A DNA stretch of 64,000 nt from UBA5066 sp046331465 (lineage in GTDB: Bacteria; Acidobacteriota; Thermoanaerobaculia; UBA5066). A program made the position numbers and the translations under genes. Of the stretch, positions 32,520-40,913 are shown in pieces (position 1 is the first letter of the stretch; each line of letters starts with the position of its first letter). The DNA lies in the NCBI GenBank assembly GCA_046331465.1, contig JAXLQV010000001.1, forward strand, positions 558,001 to 622,000, in the 5' to 3' direction. The notes beneath the pieces are model-generated. The model made no database searches, was not told the origin of the DNA, and saw nothing but the letters and a program-made list of their open reading frames with translations.

Positions 32520-33650
32520 GTGACCCGATCCCCGAGACGCATCCTGCCCGCCGTCCTCTGCGTCCTGGCCGTCGCGACGGTCGCGGACCTTCCCCTCCGC
32601 GCGCAGGAGGCCGCGGCCCCGGCTCCCGCGAAGGGGATCGCCCTCTCGGGCTCCGTGAAGAAGGCCGGGACCGTCGACGCCGCGGCGCTCGCGGCCCTCC
32701 CGCGCCACGCGATCCCCGCGAAGGTCGCGGGGGCGGCGCGCTACCGCGGGACGTTCGAGGTGGAGGGGGTCGCGCTGAAGGACCTCCTCGAGAGGGCGGA
32801 GATCGCCAAGGCGACTCCCGACGGCTTCGACCGGCCGCTCGACCTCGCCGTCGTCGTGACGGGGCGCGACGGGAGGAAGGCCCTCTTCTCCTGGGGCGAG
32901 CTCTTCGTGACCGGGGACGACGGGGCGGCGCTCCTCGTCGACCGGGTCCGGCCGCTCGTCCCGCACCACCACGACGCGATCGACGACGCCCGCTTCGCGC
33001 CGGGGAACCTCCTCGGCGTCGAGGCGCGCGAGAAGCTCGACGTGACGGGCTGCGCGGGCTGCCACGACGGCGGGTCGCTCGGGAAGATCGACGTGCCGCG
33101 AGGGGTCTGCCTCGTCCCGACGCGCGACGCGACGGGCCGCCGCTTCGTCGAGGACGTCGTCGCGATCGAGGTCCGCCTGGCCGGGTTCCCGGCCCCGCCG
33201 AAGAAGAAGGACGTCCCCGACCCGTGGGTCGAGGCGCCGGCGCTCGTCCTCCCCGACGGGAAGTCGATCCCGCTCTCGGCGGACGCGCTCAAGGGCGCGG
33301 CACGGGTCGAGGGGGAGGACGACGCGATCGGCCTCGGCCGCGGCTTCCGCGGGCACAGCCGATTCGCGGGCGCGAGCCTCGCGGCGCTCCTCCGGGCGAA
33401 GCTCCCGGCCGGCACCGACCCCGGTCTCCTCTTCGTCGTCGTCACGGGGAGCGACGGCTACCGCTCGCTCTACTCGGGCGGCGAGGTCCTCCTCTCGCGC
33501 CTCCCGGAGAACGTCGTCCTCGTCGACACGGAGGACGGTAAGCCCCTCCTGCGCAAGTCGGGGCGCCTGAAAACGGTCCTCCGTGGCGACTTCTTCGCCG
33601 ACCGCGACGTCCGGACGGTCTCGGAGGTCCGCGTCCTCCTCGCGCGCTGA
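32520..33650 (+). CDS. Exported sulfite-oxidase-like protein with a c-type heme motif
   Basis: 376 residues from a GTG. A signal peptide (ILPAVLCVLAVATVADLPLRAQ) is followed by two copies of an oxidoreductase-molybdopterin-like domain (about 45-180 and 220-370). Each has the pattern 'YRGTFEVEGVALKDLLERA' / 'FAGASLAALLRAKL' and 'VVVTGRDGRKALFSWGEL' / 'VVVTGSDGYRSLYSGGEV'. Between them lies GCAGCHDG, a CxxCH heme-attachment motif. The cysteine that binds molybdenum in sulfite oxidases is not evident, so cofactor binding is doubtful. A periplasmic electron carrier is inferred. It is 69 bases after the sulfur carrier, which suggests that it belongs to the same operon. Confidence 0.7.
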   Translation: MTRSPRRILPAVLCVLAVATVADLPLRAQEAAAPAPAKGIALSGSVKKAGTVDAAALAALPRHAIPAKVAGAARYRGTFEVEGVALKDLLERAEIAKATPDGFDRPLDLAVVVTGRDGRKALFSWGELFVTGDDGAALLVDRVRPLVPHHHDAIDDARFAPGNLLGVEAREKLDVTGCAGCHDGGSLGKIDVPRGVCLVPTRDATGRRFVEDVVAIEVRLAGFPAPPKKKDVPDPWVEAPALVLPDGKSIPLSADALKGAARVEGEDDAIGLGRGFRGHSRFAGASLAALLRAKLPAGTDPGLLFVVVTGSDGYRSLYSGGEVLLSRLPENVVLVDTEDGKPLLRKSGRLKTVLRGDFFADRDVRTVSEVRVLLAR

Positions 33651-33683
33651 GGGGCGGAAGGTCCGCCGCGCGCCGCGCGGCCC

Positions 33684-34913
33684 TCAGCGGTCCTCGGGCT
33701 CCTCGACGAGGTGGACCGTCACCTCGTCGCCCGTCGTCAGCGCGGTCGCGTCGGCGGGGACGAGGGCGAGGGCGTTCGAGCGGAGCATCGAGGTGAGGAT
33801 GCCGGAGCCCTGCGGCCCGGAGGGGCTCACGACCACGCGAGCCCCCTCGCGGCGGGCGCGGACGCGGACGAGGTGGACCTTCCCGTCGGGGGCGGACTTC
33901 CGGAAATCCCCCTCGAAGACCCCGGTCACCTCGGGGCGGAGGAGCTTCGTGAAGCCCATCATCTTCCGGAGCGCGGGCCGCACGTACTCCTCCATGCAGA
34001 CCATCGCGGCCACGGTGTTGCCGGGGATGCCGAAGACCGGCGTTCCGTCCCAGAGCCAGTACCCGAGCGGCCCGCCCGGCTTCTGCTTCACCTTCCAGAA
34101 AACCTCGCGCGCGCCGAAGCCGGCGAGGACGTCCTTGATGAAGTCGTAGTCGCCGACGGAGATCCCGCCGTTCGTGACGATGACGTCGGCCTCCGCGCGG
34201 GCCTTCTCCAGGGCGGCCGTCACGGCCGCACGCGTGTCGGGGACGCGCGGGATCGGGATCGGCACGGCCCCGAACGCGGCCGCCTGGCCGCACATCGTCT
34301 GGACGTTCGAGTCGCGGATCTGACCGGGGCCCGGCTTTGCCGAGGCCTCGACGAGCTCGTCGCCCGTCGTCAGGATCGCGACGCGGACGCGCGGGCGGAC
34401 CGGGACCTCGGCGAGGCCGACGGAGGCGAGGACGCCGAGGGCGGCGGGCGTCAGCGCGAATCCCGCGGGAAGGAGCTCCTCCCCCTCGCGAAGGTCCTCG
34501 CCCGCGTACCGGACGTTCGCGCCCGCCTTCACCGGCGCGGCGATCCTCACGCGCCCCTCCGCGCTCGTCGTCGCCTCGACCGGGACGACGGCGTCGGCGC
34601 CGGCCGGGAGCGGCGCGCCCGTCATGATCCGGATCGCGGTGCCGGGGCGGACGTCGTGCGCGGCGACGCTTCCCGCGGGGAGGTCGGCGAGGACCTCGAG
34701 GAGGGCCGGCGCGGCGCGGGACGCGGCGGAGAGGTCCCCGGCGCGGACGGCGTAGCCGTCCATCGCGGAGTTCGTGAACGGCGGGACCGTCTCGGGGGAG
34801 ACGACGCGGTCGGCCAGGACGAGCCCGAGCGCCTCGAAGAGCGGCGTGAGGCGCGGCGGGAGCGGGGAGACGGAGTCGAGCACGAGGCCGAGGGCCTCCC
34901 TACACGTCGTCAT
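33684..34913 (-). CDS. moeA: Molybdopterin molybdenumtransferase MoeA
   Basis: 409 residues from the ATG at 34913; the frame extends upstream but would overlap tupC much further. Motifs: PPFTNSAMDGYAVRAGDL (MoeA N-terminal signature), TAIRIMTGAPLPAGADAVVP, VAILTTGDELVEA and NGGISVGDYDFIKDVL (domain III), and PVFGIPGNTVAAMVCMEEYV. MoeA inserts the metal into adenylated molybdopterin. Its 14-base overlap with tupC and shared strand suggest that it serves tungsten as well as, or instead of, molybdenum. It is convergent with the oxidoreductase operon. Confidence 0.93.
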   Translation of the reverse strand: MTTCREALGLVLDSVSPLPPRLTPLFEALGLVLADRVVSPETVPPFTNSAMDGYAVRAGDLSAASRAAPALLEVLADLPAGSVAAHDVRPGTAIRIMTGAPLPAGADAVVPVEATTSAEGRVRIAAPVKAGANVRYAGEDLREGEELLPAGFALTPAALGVLASVGLAEVPVRPRVRVAILTTGDELVEASAKPGPGQIRDSNVQTMCGQAAAFGAVPIPIPRVPDTRAAVTAALEKARAEADVIVTNGGISVGDYDFIKDVLAGFGAREVFWKVKQKPGGPLGYWLWDGTPVFGIPGNTVAAMVCMEEYVRPALRKMMGFTKLLRPEVTGVFEGDFRKSAPDGKVHLVRVRARREGARVVVSPSGPQGSGILTSMLRSNALALVPADATALTTGDEVTVHLVEEPEDR

Positions 34914-36012
34914 CGGGTTCGTCTCCTTCGCGGGGGATGAGGTGGACGGAAGCGGCGGAGAAGGTCGCGAGGACCTCGGCACCCGGCTTCGGGGAGAGGT
35001 CGTGCGCGACGCGCCGCGTCACGAGGGCCTGGAGCGGGAAGCCCGGGAAGCCGGCGTCGATCCGCACCTGCATCGTCGAGCCGTGGTCGAGGACGGAGTC
35101 GACGGTCCCGCGGAAGCGGTTGAGGCCGGGCGCGGGAGAGGCCTCCCCCGGCGCCTCGACGAGGATCTCCTCGCGGCGGACGCAGGCGTCGACGGGCGTT
35201 CCCTCGGGGAGGTCCGAGCGGGAGAAGAGGGTCCGCGGGCCGACGGCCACCTCGCAGATCGCCTCCTGCCGCCGCGCGACGACGCCGGGAAGGATGTTCC
35301 CGGTCTGCATGAAGCGGGCGAGGGCGCGGCTTTGCGGGCGGAGGAGGACCTCCCCGGGCGTTCCCGACTGGAGGAGCTTCCCGCGCCGGAGGACGGCGAG
35401 CCGGTCGGCGAAGGAGAAGGCCTCCGCCTGCTCGTGCGTCACGTAGACGCAGGTGATCCCGCGCGCCCTCACCACCTGCTTCAGCTCCTCGAGGAGGTGC
35501 TTGCGGATCGGGGCGTCGAGCGCGGCGAACGGCTCGTCGAGGAGGAGGAGCTCGGGCGAGAGGACGAGGGCGCGGGCGAGCGCCGTCCGCTGCGCCTCGC
35601 CGCCGGAGAGCGTCCGCGCCTGCCGGCCCGCGAGGTGCCCGACGTGGAGGAGGCGGAGGGCTTCGTCCACGCGCTCCCGCGCGGCCGTCCCGTCCACGCC
35701 GCGGACCTCCAGGCCGTACGCGACGTTGTCGGCCGTCGTCCCGGAGAAGAGGAGCGGGTCCTGGAACGCCATCGCGATCCGGCGGCGGAGCGCGAGGGGC
35801 GCCGGCCACCCCACCCGCTCGCCGCGCCAGACGAGGGAGCCGGAGACGGGCTTCTCGAGGAAGTGGAGGACGCGAAGGAGCGTGCTCTTCCCCGCGCCGG
35901 TCGGGCCGAGGACGGCGAGGACCTCCTTCTCGCGGACGTCGAGGCGAGGGAGGGAGAGGATCGGCTTCCCGTCGCGGACGACCTCGACCCCTTCGAGCGA
36001 GAGGAGGCTCAC
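34900..36012 (-). CDS. tupC: Tungstate ABC transporter ATP-binding protein
   Basis: 370 residues from a GTG overlapping the tupB stop by four bases. ATPase motifs: GPTGAGKST (Walker A, about residue 37), MAFQDPLLFSGT (Q-loop), LSGGEAQRTALARAL (signature), LLLLDEPFAALD (Walker B) and VYVTHEQAEAF (H-loop). The C-terminal 120 residues form a TOBE/regulatory-like extension (GTVDSVLDHGSTMQVRIDAG). It powers uptake through TupB. Assignment to tungstate rests on the TupA neighbour. Confidence 0.9.
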   Translation of the reverse strand: MSLLSLEGVEVVRDGKPILSLPRLDVREKEVLAVLGPTGAGKSTLLRVLHFLEKPVSGSLVWRGERVGWPAPLALRRRIAMAFQDPLLFSGTTADNVAYGLEVRGVDGTAARERVDEALRLLHVGHLAGRQARTLSGGEAQRTALARALVLSPELLLLDEPFAALDAPIRKHLLEELKQVVRARGITCVYVTHEQAEAFSFADRLAVLRRGKLLQSGTPGEVLLRPQSRALARFMQTGNILPGVVARRQEAICEVAVGPRTLFSRSDLPEGTPVDACVRREEILVEAPGEASPAPGLNRFRGTVDSVLDHGSTMQVRIDAGFPGFPLQALVTRRVAHDLSPKPGAEVLATFSAASVHLIPREGDEPDDDV

Positions 36013-36671
36013 CCCTTCTGCCTCTGCTGGACCCACGTGAAGAGCCAGTTGATGCCGAGCGCGAGCGCGAGGAGGATCGCGCCGAGGACGATCGCGTTCC
36101 CGAACTCCCCCTGGCGGGTCTCGAGGACGATCGCCGTCGTCATGACGCGCGTCTGCCCCTTGATGTTCCCGCCGACCATCATCACGGCGCCGACCTCCGA
36201 GATGATCGACCCGAATCCGGCCGCGAGCGCCGCGACGAGGGAGAGGCGCGCCTCCTTCACGAGCTTGACGTAGAGCTGCCTGGTCGAGGCGCCGAGCGAG
36301 AGGATCTGCAGGTGGAGGCGCGCGTCGAGCCCCTGGATCGCGGCGAGCGTGATCCCGACGACGAGCGGCGTCGCGATGACGACCTGCGCGAGGACCATCG
36401 CCCACGGCGTGTAGAGGAGGTCGAGGCCGCCGAGCGGGCCGGAGCGGGCGAGGAGGAGGAAGACGCCGAGGCCGACGACGACGGGCGGGAGCCCCATCCC
36501 GGTGTTCACGAGCGTGACGAGGAAGGCGCGGCCCGGAAAGCGGTGGAGGCCGAGGAAGATCCCGACCGGAACGCCGACGAGCATCGAGACGAGGATCGCG
36601 ACCCCGGAGACGAAGAGCGAGAGGAGGATGATCCCCGCGAGCTCTCCCGGCAGCGGGAGGAGGCCGGTCAT
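36009..36671 (-). CDS. tupB: Tungstate ABC transporter permease
   Basis: 220 residues with about six hydrophobic helices (IILLSLFVSGVAILVSMLVG, PPVVVGLGVFLLLA, AMVLAQVVIATPLVVGITLA, GNAIVLGAILLALALGINWL). The cytoplasmic EAA-type loop is seen in ILSLGASTRQLYVKLVKEAR. The gene overlaps tupA and tupC by four bases on either side, so all three are translationally coupled. It forms the membrane channel for tungstate uptake. Confidence 0.9.
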   Translation of the reverse strand: MTGLLPLPGELAGIILLSLFVSGVAILVSMLVGVPVGIFLGLHRFPGRAFLVTLVNTGMGLPPVVVGLGVFLLLARSGPLGGLDLLYTPWAMVLAQVVIATPLVVGITLAAIQGLDARLHLQILSLGASTRQLYVKLVKEARLSLVAALAAGFGSIISEVGAVMMVGGNIKGQTRVMTTAIVLETRQGEFGNAIVLGAILLALALGINWLFTWVQQRQKG

Positions 36672-37492
36672 TCCTTCTTCGCGTCCGGGACGAAGAGGGG
36701 CTGGCCGAAGCGCTCCCTCCCGAACGCGCCGATCGTGCGCTGCGTCCCGGGGGAGACGAGCCACTCGGCGAAGCGCCGCGCCTCGGCGGCCCGCGCCTTC
36801 GGGTGCTTCTCGGGGCTCACGACGATGACGCGGTAGGAGTTGCGGAGCTCGGGGCTCCCCTCGACGAGGATCGCGAGGTCGAGCGACGAGCGGAGGGCGA
36901 GGAAGGTGCCGCGGTCGGCGAGCGTGTAGGCCTTCTTCTCGGAGGCGATCCGGGCCGTCTCGCCCATCCCCTGGCCGGTCGCGACGTACCAGGGCTGGCC
37001 CGCGGGCGAGAACCCGGCCTTCTTCCAGAGGTCCAGCTCGCGCGCGTGCGTCCCGGAGCGGTCGTCGCGCGAGGCGAACGACGCGCCCTTTCCGGCGATC
37101 TTCTTCAGCGCCTCGGTGGCCGTCAGGCCCCGGACGCCGGCGGGGTCGGACGGGGGCCCGACGAGGACGAAATCGTTGTACATGACGTCGAGCCGGAGCG
37201 AGCCGTGCCCCTCGGCCATGAAATCGTCCTCGGCCGCCTTCGAGTGGACGAGGAGGACGTCCGCGTCGCCCCGGCGCCCCATCGCGAGCGCCTCGCCGGA
37301 GCCGACGGCGATCGTCTTGACCGTCAGCCCCGTCGCTTTCTCGAACCGGGGGAGGAGGTCGTCGAGGAGGCCGCTGTCCTGCGTGCTCGTCGTCGTGGCG
37401 AGGATGAGCGAGGGGTCGGCCGCGGTCGCGGCGGTCGCTGCGAGGGCGGCCAGGACGAGGGCCCCGGCGAGGGAAGAGAGGACTCGGCGCAT
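36668..37492 (-). CDS. tupA: Tungstate-binding periplasmic protein
   Basis: 274 residues from the ATG at 37492 at the start of a signal peptide (MRRVLSSLAGALVLAALAAT). The mature start LILATTTSTQDSGLLDDL is the family signature of TupA, in which the TTTS residues bind the oxyanion. Further conserved stretches are VGSGEALAMGRRGDADVLLV, DDFMAEGHGSLRLDVMYNDF and SFASRDDRSGTHARELDLW. TupA proteins prefer tungstate strongly over molybdate. It is the first gene of tupABC-moeA and indicates that the nearby oxidoreductase uses tungsten. Confidence 0.93.
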   Translation of the reverse strand: MRRVLSSLAGALVLAALAATAATAADPSLILATTTSTQDSGLLDDLLPRFEKATGLTVKTIAVGSGEALAMGRRGDADVLLVHSKAAEDDFMAEGHGSLRLDVMYNDFVLVGPPSDPAGVRGLTATEALKKIAGKGASFASRDDRSGTHARELDLWKKAGFSPAGQPWYVATGQGMGETARIASEKKAYTLADRGTFLALRSSLDLAILVEGSPELRNSYRVIVVSPEKHPKARAAEARRFAEWLVSPGTQRTIGAFGRERFGQPLFVPDAKKE

Positions 37493-37595
37493 CGGGTTCG
37501 CTCCAGCCCGCGCCCGCGGGGCGAGGGGAACGGCATCGTACTTCAGCCCGGGCGCCGGACCGTGCGCCGGGCGGCGCCGCGGAGCCGCGTCGCAT

Positions 37596-37628
37596 AGTTG
37601 AAAATCAAGACCTGACCCCACGGCTCAG
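37596..37628. repeat. Dispersed 33-bp repeat, copy 1
   Basis: Contains AAAATCAAGACCTGACCCC, then GGCTCAG. It matches 42700-42732 at 30 of 33 positions and overlaps the stop codon of the M28 peptidase gene. Confidence 0.85.
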
Positions 37629-39382
37629 CGGAAGACGCCGACGACGTCGACGACGAGGTGCAGGGAGCCGGACGAGGCGTTCAGGGCGCTGAAGACGGCC
37701 CCGGGGGCGAGCGGGACGATGGAGGACGAGGCGCGGACCCGGCCGGGCGAGAAGTGGACGTTGCTCGCGACGGGCGCGGTCCCGCGGCCCGGGTAGAGGG
37801 TCACGAAGCCGGCGGCCGCGGGCTCGACGACGGTCACGTTGACGGCGACCGCCGCCGCCTCGGCGGGAATGCCGCAGACGCCCTCCGCGACGAAGGCGCG
37901 CGCCTGGCCGGGCGCAAGCGCGGGCGGGCCGAGGCCGGAGGCCCGCCCGGCGTCGCGCGTGTCGAGGACGCGGCAGGGGGCGAGAGGGGAGAAGAGGGTC
38001 CCCTGCGAGGCGGGAATCGCGAGGTGGGCCGCGGTGGCGACGGCCGCCTTCACGAAGCTCGTGAAGTAGGAGAGGTTCAACGTCGAGAGGGTGTCTCCCG
38101 ACGTGTGGTACCAGGGAGAGAAGTCGGAGACATCGTCCTCGATCGCGAGGATGCCGGGCCAGCCGCGTGCCCAGAAGGAGGCGTGGTCGCTCGCCGTGAT
38201 CCCGTCGGGGTCGTCGATCGGGAGGAGCGCGTCCCCGACGTAGGCCGCGGCGGCGGACCGGAACGTCTCCGCGACGGCGAGGTCGGCCGGGTAGCCCGGG
38301 TTCGAGGCGGCGCGCGTGTGGAGGCGGAGCGACGGGGCGCCGCTTCCGTCCCAGCCGATCATGTCGAGGTTCAGGACGGCGACGACGTTCGCCCCCGCGG
38401 ACGAGAGGAGGGACGCGTAGGCGGCGCTCCCGAAGAGACCCTGCTCCTCGCCGGTGAAGAGGACGAAACGGACCGTCCGCTGGAAGCGGTGCCCGGCGAG
38501 CGCCTCGGCGGCGAGGAGGACCCCGGTCGCTCCGCTCGCGTCGTCGTCCGCGCCCGGGGCGAGGCTCCCCGGGGGCATGTCGTCGAGGTGCGCCGTGACG
38601 AGGACGATTTCCGACGGGCGCGTCGTCCCCGTCAGCTCGGCGACGACGTTGCGGTCGGCCGTCGAGCCGTGGGACCAGGGCTGGAACGAGCGTGAGAGAC
38701 CGGACGAGGCGAAACGCTCCCAGGCGTACTGCGTCGCCCAGACGAGCTGCGTCGTCGGGCTCGTGTAGCGGGTCAGGATCGTCACCGGGTTCCCGGCGAT
38801 CGTGGCCGCGTGCTCGCCGCTCAGGTCGCCGGCGGTCGCGGCGGCCTCGGCCTCGGTCACCCCGGCGACGAGGGCCGCCACGGAAGGGTCGTATGTCACG
38901 GCGGCGGCGGGCGCGGCGGTGGGGGCCCGGACGACCATCGGCTCCGCCGGGAGCCGGTAGAGGTCGAAGCCGGCGGCGGAGAGCGCGGCGGCCTGCGCCT
39001 CGTCGGCTCGCGCCACGACGTTCCGCCCGTCGTCGAGGACGACCTCGGCGAGGGCGGCCGCCCGGGACCGCGCGCCGCGCCGCCGCTCCGTCGCGACGAC
39101 GAACTCCTCCGGGCCCGCGGCGGCGGCGAGGCTCCTGGCCCCCGTCGCGAAGGCGAGATCGCCCGCCGGGGCGAAGGCGAGCGCGTAGTCGGAGCCGTCG
39201 GCGCCGACGAGGTGCGCGTGGACCGGGACGCGGACGTCGGCGAGCGAACGCCCGACCGGCACGCGGGCGAGGAGGCGGGGGAAGGCGGCCGAGGGGGCGT
39301 CGGCGGCCTCCGCGCCCCCGGTGACCCGGGAGGCGAGGAGCGCGCCGAGCGCGAGACCGAGGAGCCGCGGCCGCAGGCGCAT
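37625..39382 (-). CDS. Exported M28-family metallopeptidase with a C-terminal accessory domain
   Basis: 585 residues. A signal peptide (LLGLALGALLASRVTGGAEA) precedes an N-terminal region of about 190 residues. The zinc-peptidase core carries LVTAHLDDMPPGS, GADDDASGATGVLLAAEAL, LFTGEEQGLFGS, LNLDMIGWDG and TASDHASFW: the His-Asp-Glu-Asp-His ligand set of aminopeptidase-Y/M28 enzymes. The last 130 residues (LAPCRVLDTRDAG...CGIPAEAAAVAVNVTVV...VVDVVGVFR) are a domain seen at the C-terminus of many exported proteins of Acidobacteriota-like genomes. It is likely a secreted aminopeptidase, last in an operon with a hydrolase and an amylase. Confidence 0.88.
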   Translation of the reverse strand: MRLRPRLLGLALGALLASRVTGGAEAADAPSAAFPRLLARVPVGRSLADVRVPVHAHLVGADGSDYALAFAPAGDLAFATGARSLAAAAGPEEFVVATERRRGARSRAAALAEVVLDDGRNVVARADEAQAAALSAAGFDLYRLPAEPMVVRAPTAAPAAAVTYDPSVAALVAGVTEAEAAATAGDLSGEHAATIAGNPVTILTRYTSPTTQLVWATQYAWERFASSGLSRSFQPWSHGSTADRNVVAELTGTTRPSEIVLVTAHLDDMPPGSLAPGADDDASGATGVLLAAEALAGHRFQRTVRFVLFTGEEQGLFGSAAYASLLSSAGANVVAVLNLDMIGWDGSGAPSLRLHTRAASNPGYPADLAVAETFRSAAAAYVGDALLPIDDPDGITASDHASFWARGWPGILAIEDDVSDFSPWYHTSGDTLSTLNLSYFTSFVKAAVATAAHLAIPASQGTLFSPLAPCRVLDTRDAGRASGLGPPALAPGQARAFVAEGVCGIPAEAAAVAVNVTVVEPAAAGFVTLYPGRGTAPVASNVHFSPGRVRASSSIVPLAPGAVFSALNASSGSLHLVVDVVGVFR

Positions 39383-39401
39383 GGGCGGGATCCCCGAAAG
39401 T

Positions 39402-40898
39402 CTACTCCGCGCGCGGCCGGCTCCCGGGGCCGGCGGCGGCGTCTCGAGGGAGCGCGGCCCACGCCTGCACGCGCTCTTCGAGGTAGGGGAAGAACGGGTT
39501 CCACGTGAGGCGCATGAGCTGGTCGACGGGGACGGCGAGGACGGACTTCTCGCCCCGGGGCTGGAGGGTCCCGAGGTGAACGCGGGTGCCCTCGTCGGCG
39601 GAGGGCTCGCCGCCGAAGAGGGAATCGTCGGGCGGGAACGGGAGCGCGACGTGGGAGAGCGAGTAGACCTGGCGGGGCCAGGAGAGGCCGAGGGGACGCT
39701 CGGTGGCCTCAGGGCGACCCGGCGGGACGTCCCGCTCGACGACCTCCGCCGTCGCGTCGGCGGCGTTCGTGACGACCGTGAGGCGGTAGCTCCGGGCCCG
39801 GGGCGGGAGGAGGTTGGCGAGGAGCGACTCGTCCCGGCGTCTCAGGAAGGTCCTCACGACGGCGTTCCGGTTCACGTCGAAGACGACGAGCGCGCTCCCG
39901 TTCGGGGCGAGCCGGTCGAAGAGGTCGTGGACCGTCGCGTCGGTCCTCACGGTCGCGTCGACGAGGGAGACGAAGGCGAGGACCGGCGGGAGGGTGCCGA
40001 GCGTCCCCTTCTCCTCCGCGCGCGTCATCTTCCGGCGGATCTCCTCGGTGAGGTCCGCGGTCTGCGCCGCGGCGTTCACCGGGAAGGAGCCGTACTTGAA
40101 CGGGATGTACTCGGGCGTCACGTCGAGCCAGCGCGAGGCGCGGAAGTACGGGAAGACGCCGAGGACGCCGAGGAGCCGGGCGAAGACTGCGGCGGGGGCG
40201 ACGCCGATCATCGGCGAGACGAGGACGACGCGGTCGGGACGCGGGAGGCGCGCGCCTCCCGCGACGTCGAGGGCGTAGTCGACGGCGAGCGCGCCGCCGT
40301 TCGAGTAGCCGACGACGTGGAACGGCGTCCCCGCCCCCGCGCGCGACCTCACGTGCCGCGCGCCGACGCGCACGGCGGCGGCCCAGTCGCGCCACGTCGC
40401 CTCGGTGAGGGCGGCCGGGACGGTGCCGTGCCCCGGAAGCCGGAGCGCGAGGGCGTAGTACCCCAGGTCGCGGTAGGTCTCCGCGAGGCGCCGCATGCTG
40501 TACGGCGCATCGGTGAGGCCGTGGAGGAGGAGGACCCCGCCGCGGACCACGTCCGGCACGAGCTCGAACGTCCGGTTCCCGTCGTTCGGGAACCGCGAAG
40601 GGGAGAGCGGGCTCCCGTTCCAGTAGCGGTTCGCCACCTCGCGGTCCGCGGGCTCTACGGCGGCCTCGACGCGCGTCCGCACCTCGCGGAAGACGACCTC
40701 CTCGCGCGAGAGGTAGTGCGACATCGAGAACCCCTCGTCGAGCTCGCCGGCGCGGAGCTCGGCCGCCGGGACGACGGTGTGCCACGGCTTGAGGGGACCC
40801 ATCCGCCGCGCGTCGAACGCCCGGACGACGACGAGCGTCGCGAGGACGATCGCGGCGCCCGCGCCGAGCCGGAGCGACCAGCGGAGGATGCGGCGCAC
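39402..40898 (-). CDS. Membrane-anchored alpha/beta hydrolase
   Basis: 498 residues. One N-terminal hydrophobic segment (LRLGAGAAIVLATLVVVRAF) acts as signal or anchor. The fold shows GGVLLLHGLTDAPYSMRRLA (oxyanion loop), LRLPGHGTVPAAL, nucleophile elbow VVGYSNGGALAVDYAL (G-Y-S-N-G, about residue 195) and an acid candidate in AFVSLVDATVRTD. The C-terminal 180 residues are longer than in typical monoacylglycerol-lipase-like enzymes. Substrate unknown; an ester or lipid is likely. It lies 15 bases after the amylase gene and 19 before the M28 peptidase, so the three are one operon of envelope hydrolases. Confidence 0.75.
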   Translation of the reverse strand: MRRILRWSLRLGAGAAIVLATLVVVRAFDARRMGPLKPWHTVVPAAELRAGELDEGFSMSHYLSREEVVFREVRTRVEAAVEPADREVANRYWNGSPLSPSRFPNDGNRTFELVPDVVRGGVLLLHGLTDAPYSMRRLAETYRDLGYYALALRLPGHGTVPAALTEATWRDWAAAVRVGARHVRSRAGAGTPFHVVGYSNGGALAVDYALDVAGGARLPRPDRVVLVSPMIGVAPAAVFARLLGVLGVFPYFRASRWLDVTPEYIPFKYGSFPVNAAAQTADLTEEIRRKMTRAEEKGTLGTLPPVLAFVSLVDATVRTDATVHDLFDRLAPNGSALVVFDVNRNAVVRTFLRRRDESLLANLLPPRARSYRLTVVTNAADATAEVVERDVPPGRPEATERPLGLSWPRQVYSLSHVALPFPPDDSLFGGEPSADEGTRVHLGTLQPRGEKSVLAVPVDQLMRLTWNPFFPYLEERVQAWAALPRDAAAGPGSRPRAE

Positions 40899-40913
40899 GT
40901 CCTGCCTCCTCTC

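Noticed and set aside
32520..33650. Functional sulfite oxidase
   Set aside because: The molybdenum-binding cysteine expected in the catalytic domain is not evident and the protein carries a heme motif instead.
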